From: Sipunculus nudus
Lineage: Eukaryota; Annelida; Sipuncula; Golfingiida; Sipunculidae
Assembly (NCBI GenBank): GCA_026874595.1
Contig: CM049318.1
Location: 4,541,741 to 4,605,740 of the forward strand
DNA: 64,000 nucleotides
Direction of reading: 5' to 3'
Both the position numbers and the translations under genes were made by a program. Under the pieces are notes generated by a model, which did no database searches, had not been told where the DNA came from, and saw only the letters and a program-made list of their open reading frames with translations. Every line of letters starts with the position of its first letter. Within the stretch, counting starts at the first letter, position 1. Below, piece after piece: positions 51,801 through 60,800 of this stretch.

Positions 51801-54800
51801 GTTTCAGGAGTAAGCAAACAGTTTTAAAACAAAATATTGGTAGATACCATAATATTTCAAGGAGAAAACAGTATATTTCATGTATATACCTTTTCTGTGA
51901 ACAGGCCCCTTTAAAGAATGCTTTCAATAACTGATTTCCTGAAGAATGCCACTGTATATGGAGCTAACACTAGACCATGCAAGAAAGTTCTGATTAATGG
52001 GAGCTTTGTTTTGAGGGTGTGACCAAGTTTAAAACCTGCAATTCTGGCTTTTATTGATCAGAACATTCTTATACCTTTGCCAATTAATTGTCCTCTGCAT
52101 TGGGGACATTGATTTGGGTTTGTCTGTCTGTCTATCTGTCAGGTTTTCATTTCCATGTGATAACTTTATATCCAATTTCATTCACATTAGGGTCAGTGAT
52201 TGCTCTCATGCATACCTTGGTTGGGATTGGTTTTGGAGTGTCTGTCTGAAAATTTATAATCATCAGCTCCATAAACAAACAAAAAACGTTCCTTTTGTTT
52301 CCCATTTTTTTACTGGTTTAAATAGCCAGCATAACCTGCTGTAGAAAATAGTAGTGTAGTGAAAGGAGTTATAAGATGGATACTTTATCACCACTCCATT
52401 TAAAGGAGTGAATATATATTTCACCTTTTGTAAAAAAAATATGGCAGGTTTTCAAATCTCTAGCTGATAATAGTATCCCCAGACAAAGTTAGGATACTAT
52501 GGTTTAAGCACATTTGCCCCAGTGATGCCGCCGCAGTGATTTCGTATGGACACAATAAATCAGAAATATTTTATGGATCTTTACCAAAATTAGCATGCCC
52601 ATTGATCTAGGCAGGGTCAGACAAACCCTATAACCTGATGCCCGGGGCTACCGTCATCCCCCTTCGGACTACTATAGAACTAGGTATCTTAAGCCCGACA
52701 GGTTAGTAGTCTAACATGATTTATTTTGATACGCATTAAAAAAAAACCAAAGACTTCTTGGCATTATCGCCATTAAAAGATCACTTTGTTGACACTGTCA
52801 ACGCACAATGGAAAAGTAGATCCCCACGCCATCTACTGGCCCTTACCCATTCTAAATTTGTGTAACAGATTTATTATCCGTAATAGTAAATAAAACTGTA
52901 AGACAAGTGTCATATCAATCACATAAGAAATAATCTCATATATCATATATTGATAAAATGTTACTGAATTATTTGTTATCAGATATTTCTCTTTTGCCAA
53001 TGAAATGAGGTACCAAACAAAAATAAAATAAATTATTTAGGAGTATTTGGTGGGATACACATGGGCCTGTTGACATCCTTCGCTACATTTTGATTTTAAT
53101 ATTGAAGACGTAATTTACTCTTTGGATAGTCAGTGTACCTGGTTCCCTAAGGTCCATGAGTTTAAATGTGCATAAGTAAAACTGAGTCAAAATAAGAACA
53201 TTCAAAGCAAATTTTTCGTATTGTGCACAAATCATATTATTGATATTCATGTTACTATGTTTCATCTGTAAAATGATACTGAATTTTGAAATAGATATGG
53301 ACTAATTCTGTGCAACAGGTAACTTGGCCAACATGATAATTTAGTATTCAAGACATATTTGTTCAATATTGAACCAATTTATTACATGGCGGACATAATT
53401 TTCATACAGTATATAAAGTCATATAAATTGCAAATGTAATTGCAGCATGAAAGTAGAATATTTTTCAGCTTTTTGGACTGTCTTTGTACTTGTTTACCAG
53501 ATTTACAAAAAACAGTTTTGAATAAAATTAGTTTTTTAATACTAAGTATTTTTTTTGGGGGGGGGGGGAAGAATACAGGGCTTGTGAAATTTTTTTGTGG
53601 GCTAGTCAAAAAACAACCTTGACTAGAACATTGGCTAGTCAAAAATAAAATTTTGACAGGCCCTGTCTTGGATACCTCCATCATGTATTTAAGATTTCTA
53701 TCTGCAATCATTATTATAGGGCCTCCATCTGTATGTTTGCTTTCAGTGAAAATTGCTCATAACTCTGGAGTGGTTCAAGGTATATGTCTGAAATTTGGCA
53801 GGTCCATCCATCTTGGAAAGATTTTTCATGAACCAGACAGGTGGTGCCACGTTTCTTCCCTTTTTTGTAGAATAAATTAATGCCCTTTTGTGAGGAATGA
53901 ATTGCCCTATTAGCCTGAAATTGTGCATGTCCATAGATCTTGGACTCCTCCATATTGTGCTACAGACTGGTGACGCCATCTGCCATTTTCTTTGTGTTGT
54001 GTCCATCCATACATTTGTTTTAGATGAAAATTGCTCATATCTGAGAAGTCCTTCAGTGTGATGGTCTGCATTTTGGCATGTACCGTAAAATCTCCACTTA
54101 AAACCGCACTTCCGATTAAAACTGCACCCAGACTTCGCCGAAATTCAAGGTGAGACACCGTGAGGGGCTCAAATACTAAGAACCCCCCTTTAAAACCGCA
54201 CTAACTTTTGCTACGGAATGATTTGACAAAAGACATAATCAAGCTATCATCCAGAAATGAACACTCGTAGGTTGCGACTCGGCCATTCCTGTCCACATTA
54301 AAATTCCTTCGGCATTTTATTTAAACACACCATAACACATTTTTGCAGGGTCGCTCAAGCATGAAGTTTGGGAAGACGTAAAGGCCGGTGAACCTCTGCC
54401 TGTTTATACAGATTTTATATTCCGTGCCGTATTCTTGTTTGCTACCGATTTGTCATTATATTTTGGAAAAAATATTCTTCTGATCCATTTCAAGTCACTG
54501 TATATTCTAATTCTAAAAGTAATATTTTGAAATCTTAATTTTTGATGAAAATTCCATTTTCTGGAATTACTCGGAAGATTCAAATCATTTTCATACCGGT
54601 TACTTCGGTATTATCATCGTCACATCGTACGTTGACATTGCTCCATGTCACAATTTGTTGGTGCTTTTGAAAACAACCCTGGTCAACTTAACTAAATATC
54701 AAAGTAACTGAAGTTACCTTGTCGAGATACGCACGTATAGGAAACATGACGCTTGAAAACGAGTGTTTTTAAGGTAAAATTAAAGTGGCTAGTCGGGGTA

Positions 54801-57800
54801 AACAAGTTTTTTTCCTAAAGAAAGTTCCCTTGTGGGGAGCCATTTTGTCAAGGCAGTGTTCGCGCAAGGCAAGCTGGGACGAGATAGGTGGCTGTTCTGT
54901 TTACCACCCACCGCGTACAGCCGTTCAAAATATTCTTAGCAGAATACCGGGGCTTTTCAGCACATGGCAGCACTCAAACTTGATTTTAAATCGATCGTCT
55001 GCCATTGCATGACTCTTAACGATGTCAGCTTTTTATTCATTTTACGTTTTAAACAAATAATCATTGCTAAATATTGCCGCAAATGGGTTTAAAGTGGGCT
55101 TTTATTTCAATTTTGCTTGACCATGCCCAACGAAGTGGGCCGCTGTGTGTTACAACAGGGTTGTTGTAAACGTAAAATTTGGTGACAATTACCACGATTT
55201 TATAACAAGTTATATATCACACGAAAACTAATCAGCAATATTTAATTTATAAATAAGAAATAGTCGTAAATAATACATTTACACACGGCTCCCATGCATG
55301 CGAGACTGCTGCTAGGAACGGCCCTCGAAAGTTGATATATTATCGCCCACTCACCGGCCCAAAAACGATGTCTGTAAGGAAGATATTCAGGAAAACCTTC
55401 TAGTATAAACCGCACAGTGCTTTCAGGAAATCAACCTGATTTCAAGATTGTGAATTTCTTGATTAAACCGCGGTTTAAAGTGGAGATTTTACGGTATTTC
55501 CATCTTGGAGAGTTTTCTCACCAACCATACAGGTGGCGCCATTTAAATATAGTAAATTAATCCCCTTTTCTCAAGAGTTATTCACTATATTAGCCCCCAT
55601 ATTTGGTGAAAATATTGTTTCTTAGGTTGATAGATGGAAGAAACCATAGTCACTTGCCAAGTGTAAGTATATTCTGCTGAAGATGGGGGGGCCTATTCTT
55701 AAAGGGGGGGGATTGTTTGGGGATACTATGGCACCTGCGATCCCAAGAAAAAACAGTTATCATTATTTGAATTATTTGTAAAAAATGTGAAGAGGTGACA
55801 ACTGAGCTTTTTAGTGAACCTGTGAGCTTATGTGATGGTGTGGCGTCGTGCGTCGTTTGTACATTAACCATAGCTATCTCAAAAATGGCAGGAGCTAGCA
55901 TCATCAAATTTTTTGCAAATAATCAGTCATCCAAAAAACTATGTCGGATTTTGTTTATTTTTTTATAACTTTATTTTCTTAGATTTTATAGGGGAAAAGC
56001 TAAAAAGCTTTAAAAATCTTCTTCTCCGAAACTGTCCAGCCAAATTGTCCAATATTTCACAGAAATGATCCCTGGAACAATCTTTCTCAATTTTGTTTGA
56101 AAGGTTCCGGTTTGGAGATTTTTGGCCGAGTTACAGGAGGCTGAACTTTGTTAACTAAAAAGCCTATTAAAATTTAAATCTCAGAAACGGCTGAAGCTAT
56201 CATCACCAAATTTTATGCCAATGTTGGTCACATAGGTCATATCTGAAATTGAGGTATTGGTGGCGCCACCTGCATCAGCCTTTTTTGAACAGGGTCATCA
56301 GTGCCTGTATCACAGTGAGGGCTACAAAAAACTTCTACTCTGAAACCCTATGGCCAAAATGTTTAATATCGCACAGAAATGATCCTAGGGTAGTGCTTTC
56401 TGAAGTTTGTTCAAATGGTCTCTTTTCAGTGACTTTTGGCTAAGTTATGGGAAGCTGAATTTAGTCATATGCCATAACAGCCCATTTTAGCTCAGTGGTT
56501 ACAAAGATCATCTCAACAAAAACCACTGGGCCAAATTCTTAAATCTCACACATTAATTATCCTCAGATATTGTTATTCAAGTTTGTTCAAATGGTTTTGG
56601 TTCAGTGCTTTTTGGCTGAGTTACAGGAAGCGGAACTTAGCCAGTTTGCTGTATCTTCCAATATGAGTTATAAACCTGCAAAATGTTTTTCGACTGATGC
56701 CACTGAAGCCAGTTTTTTAAATATTTTACAAGAATAATCCCTACAATAATTCTTATAATCATTGTTATTAATGGTCCCACATGAATGATTTTTGGTTGAA
56801 TTATAGAGATTGAATTGAGTCATTTTACCATATATGTTAGCTGTGTTATGCTGTATACATCTAGCCTGGCACCAGTTTATCAGCATCTATTACATCATGC
56901 CACTAGACATTTAGATTTCAGGTTATCTTTGGTTAATATTGACAAGAAAGTTTTTTTAAAAGCTTTTAAAAAAATTAGATTTATGATTTAAGTTATTGAT
57001 CATACCAGGCAGTGTTACAATCATGGATACTCAGCTCTCTTTGGCTATATAAAGACAACTGTACATGGATTATAAATTATTGGTTTCCCTACTCAACTTA
57101 ATTCAAGGACTTGCCATCAGTGAGATATATCTGTATTTTAATTTTGCATTCAGTATGCATGCGTAATAATTTTACATATATTCCTGATTTTTTTTTTATA
57201 AAAAGTCAGCTGAAAAGCATTTTGTTTTGGGAAAATAAATTTCAAAGTTATTTCAAGTAGGGACCACTTTTGTGTACAGATGGCAGCACTTGGTTTACCA
57301 TTGGCAGATTGCTAGTGTCTTAATGTTGGCCATTAGCCAAGATGATGTCAGCTCTATGAATAGTTTTGGCACAGTGCCAGGATTAGAAGAAGTGCAGCCA
57401 GGTATAGGTCAAGAGTTCACTCAGTGCAGTAGCTGCATACTATTTATAGCTTTGGCAGACTGCTAACTGCATTATATTTGGCACCAAAGTTCAGCCTGAA
57501 TCTATTTATAGCTTTGGCAGACTGCCACCTATGTCAGATTATGCAACAGGTCAAGAGTTCACTCAGTGCAGCCAGGTACAGGTCAAAAGTTCACTCAGTC
57601 TAGCCAGGTGCAGGTCAAAGAGTTCACTTAGTGCAGTAGCTTGAGGCAGCAATTTGTCACAGGTCACTTGGGGGCAACTGCCTTACTCACCTAAGCCTTG
57701 TCAGCCCACTGCATCAAACTCTGGGGAAGTTTGATGTATTGGACTGATATTTTGACCTGTCTATGGGTCTTTGATAGTATTCTCATTTACAAGACAGGTG

Positions 57801-60800
57801 GTGCACCCTACATTCACTTTTGCAGTGTATGCGCCTGCTTATTTCTACAGAGGAATTTGATACATCAGCCTAAAATTTGGCATGTTTATACATATCGGGT
57901 AGCTTTATAGTGTACAAGATTGGTGGCACCACCTACAGTAATTTTTGCACAGTGTTTGTCCCTGCTTATTTCACAGAAGGGGTTTGACATATCAGTCTGA
58001 CATTGGGCATATTTATATATCTCTTCATTGTATATAAGACTGGTGGTGCCATCTTCAATCAATGTATCGGCCAAAACAGAGTTTTGCGGATACTATGTTT
58101 TCAGTCGGATGCCAACGCTGCTGCCATTGCCGCATCGGTTTCCAGAGAACTCCTCCATAACCACTGGGCAGAATTTTTTAAAATTCAGAATTATGATTGG
58201 TCACATGTGAACTGTTGCGCCCTCATTTTTGCTTGATGTCTTACCTTTCCTCTCTGCCCAGCATCCATTTATGCGTCTGTTTCGAAACATAAACCCACAT
58301 ATCTCGGGAACTATTTGACCGATAAGGCTAAAGATTTTGCACAAATGTAGCCCATGGAAAGCTTTATATTGGTGGTGCCACCTGCAACCATTTTTGTACA
58401 GCGTCCATCTGTTCATCTGCCTTTGGGATAAAAACACTCAATCTCTGCATTGGTTGGACTTATCCATCTGAAATTTTGCATGTCTATACATCCTGGACAG
58501 CATTCTTGATTTTATGACAGGTGGTGCCACCTACATTCACATTTAAGCTGCAGACATCCAAGCTTATATCTTGGGAACTGGTTGACCAGTTGGGCCAAAA
58601 TTTTGCATGTGTATAGATCTCCCATAGTTCTTTATCATACTCAAAACTGGTGGTGCCACCTGCAACCATTTTTTGCACAGCGTCCATCTGTTCATCTGCC
58701 TTAGGATAAAATCACTCATATCTCGGCAGTGGTTTGACTTATCCACCTGATATTTTGCAGATTTATACATCCTTGACAGCTTTCTTAATTTTATGAAAGG
58801 TGGCGCCACCTACATTCAGATTTATGCTGCAGACATCCAAGCTCATATCTCAGAAACATTTTGACCGATTGAGCAAAAATTTTGCATGTTTATAGATCTC
58901 ACATAGCTCATTATCATACGCAAAAGCGGTGGCACCAACTGCAATCATTTTTGCACAGTGTCCATCTGTTTGTTTGCCGTGGGATAAAATCACTCATATC
59001 TTGGCAGTGGTTTGACTTATCTGCCTAAAATTTTGCAGGTTGATACATCTTGGATAGCTTTCTGGATTTTTTTTGTATGTGGCGCCACCTACATTTATGT
59101 ATATGCTGCAGAAATTCAGGCTTATATCTCAGGACTGATTTGACATATCCCCCTGAAATTTTTGCTTGTGTATAGATCTCACATAGTCTTAATCATACAC
59201 AAAATTGGTGGTGCCACCTGCCACCATTTTTGCACAGCGTCTGTCTGTTAGTCTGCTGTGAGCTAAAATCACTCATATCTTGATAGTGGTTTGACTTATC
59301 TGCCTAAAATTTTGTATGTTTATACATCTTGGATAGCTTTCTAGATTTTTTGGCAGGTGGCACCACCTACATTTATGTATACGCTGCAGACATTCAGGTT
59401 TATATCTCAGGACTGGTTTGACATATCCCCCTGAAATTTTGCATATGTATAGATCTCACATAACGTTTAATCATACACAAAATTGGTGGTGCCACCTGCC
59501 ACCATTTTTTCACAGTGTCCATCTGTTCATCTGCCTTAGGATAAAATCACTCATATCTCTACAGTGGTTTGACTTATCCACCTGATATTTTGCAGGTTTA
59601 TACATCTTGGACAGCCTTCTGGATGTTGTGGTAGGTGGCGCAACCTACATACACATTTCTGCTGCAGACATCCAGGCTGATATGCAACACAACTCACTCT
59701 GTTTCCCCTTGCCACTCAATCCATGCCTAACTTCACCTTTCCCACTCTGATTTTGGAGGATACACATAGTCGCTTGTTGACTACCCATATTCTAGTTTTT
59801 GTGTTGTGTGCACCCATGCCAGAATTGCAGCAGTGATGTTTGTTTAATTGGTTCTTGTTCTAAGTGTTTAGTACTTGCTTTGTTCATATACATGTTACAC
59901 ATGTCCTTGAAAAGTAATGGTCCAGTATTGAAGCATTATACCTGGTGTAATCTCATTGCACAGGTGTGCATTAGGCCTGTAGGCCTTGTTTCTTTTTTGT
60001 AGTTACACAAATAATCAGTTGGTGGTGGTTGGACAAAACAAACAGGATGTCTGGTTTGCACTTCAGACAACAAAGCTGTTAGCTCTGTCCCCTAACAGGG
60101 CTCAGGAGACCTTGATCTATCAGCGACTCATGGAGGATTATATTTGTCCTGTTACACCCCTGGAGAATCCTATAATTCTGGATGATAGGTCAGTGTCACA
60201 CATCACTCTGATAACTTTACTCCATGAAGTATGACAGATGAAACAATTATGTAAATGACTCTTTAAAAAAATTTATGCATACCTGGACTAAGAAGTTTGT
60301 TTTTAACTTTAAAAGCTGTTATTATATGTTTGTGTGTACAGTCTTGTTTTGTGCTCATATAAAAGTATTTAATAACACATCACCTTCACACACACATATA
60401 TAAATATTACAGTAAAACCTTGTTGTGTCAAAGTTGAAGGGACCCTAAAAAAATTCAACACATACAAGGTTTGACACAAGCAGGTTTTATTTGGTAATAA
60501 TTTAACTAGAGTTGTCCGGAATATCGAGTCTGTAACTTCGACATAAGCGGGGTATTCGACTTAAGAAATTTTGACACAACGAGGTTTCACTGTATATATA
60601 TTTATAGAAGGTAGAGTTACCCTCCTGTGTGAAGTGCTCTATTGCCTACATGTAAGGCCAGAGCGATATAACGATGAAGAAAAACAACACTGTAAACACT
60701 GACTTAAGAAAGTTCGACACAACAAGTTTTCACTGTATATATATTTATAGAAGGTACAGTTACCCTCCTTTGTGAAGTGCTCTATTGCCTACATGTAAGG

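Larger units (their letters stand above)
55808..59990 (+). mobile_element. Helentron-like element, family A copy 2 (intron 12)
   Basis: Left end TTTTAGTGAACCTGTG with AACCTGTG at 55817-55824; right end CACAGGTG (59959-59966), hairpin AGGCCT-GT-AGGCCT (59973-59986), TGTT. It matches copy 1 (21697-24800) along its length and is longer because it keeps a complete family C Helitron (58067-59795). The right end lies 12 nt before exon 13, inside the pyrimidine tract. A degenerate CTTTGGCAGACTGC/TCACTCAGTGCAG direct repeat occurs at 57400-57640, as in copy 1 at 23560-23800. Non-coding. Confidence 0.75.

Noticed and set aside
21697-59990. Segmental duplication of PMS1 introns 2 and 12
   Set aside because: Sequence identity stops at the element hairpin and TTTTAG ends on both sides; flanking intron and exons differ, so independent insertions fit better.
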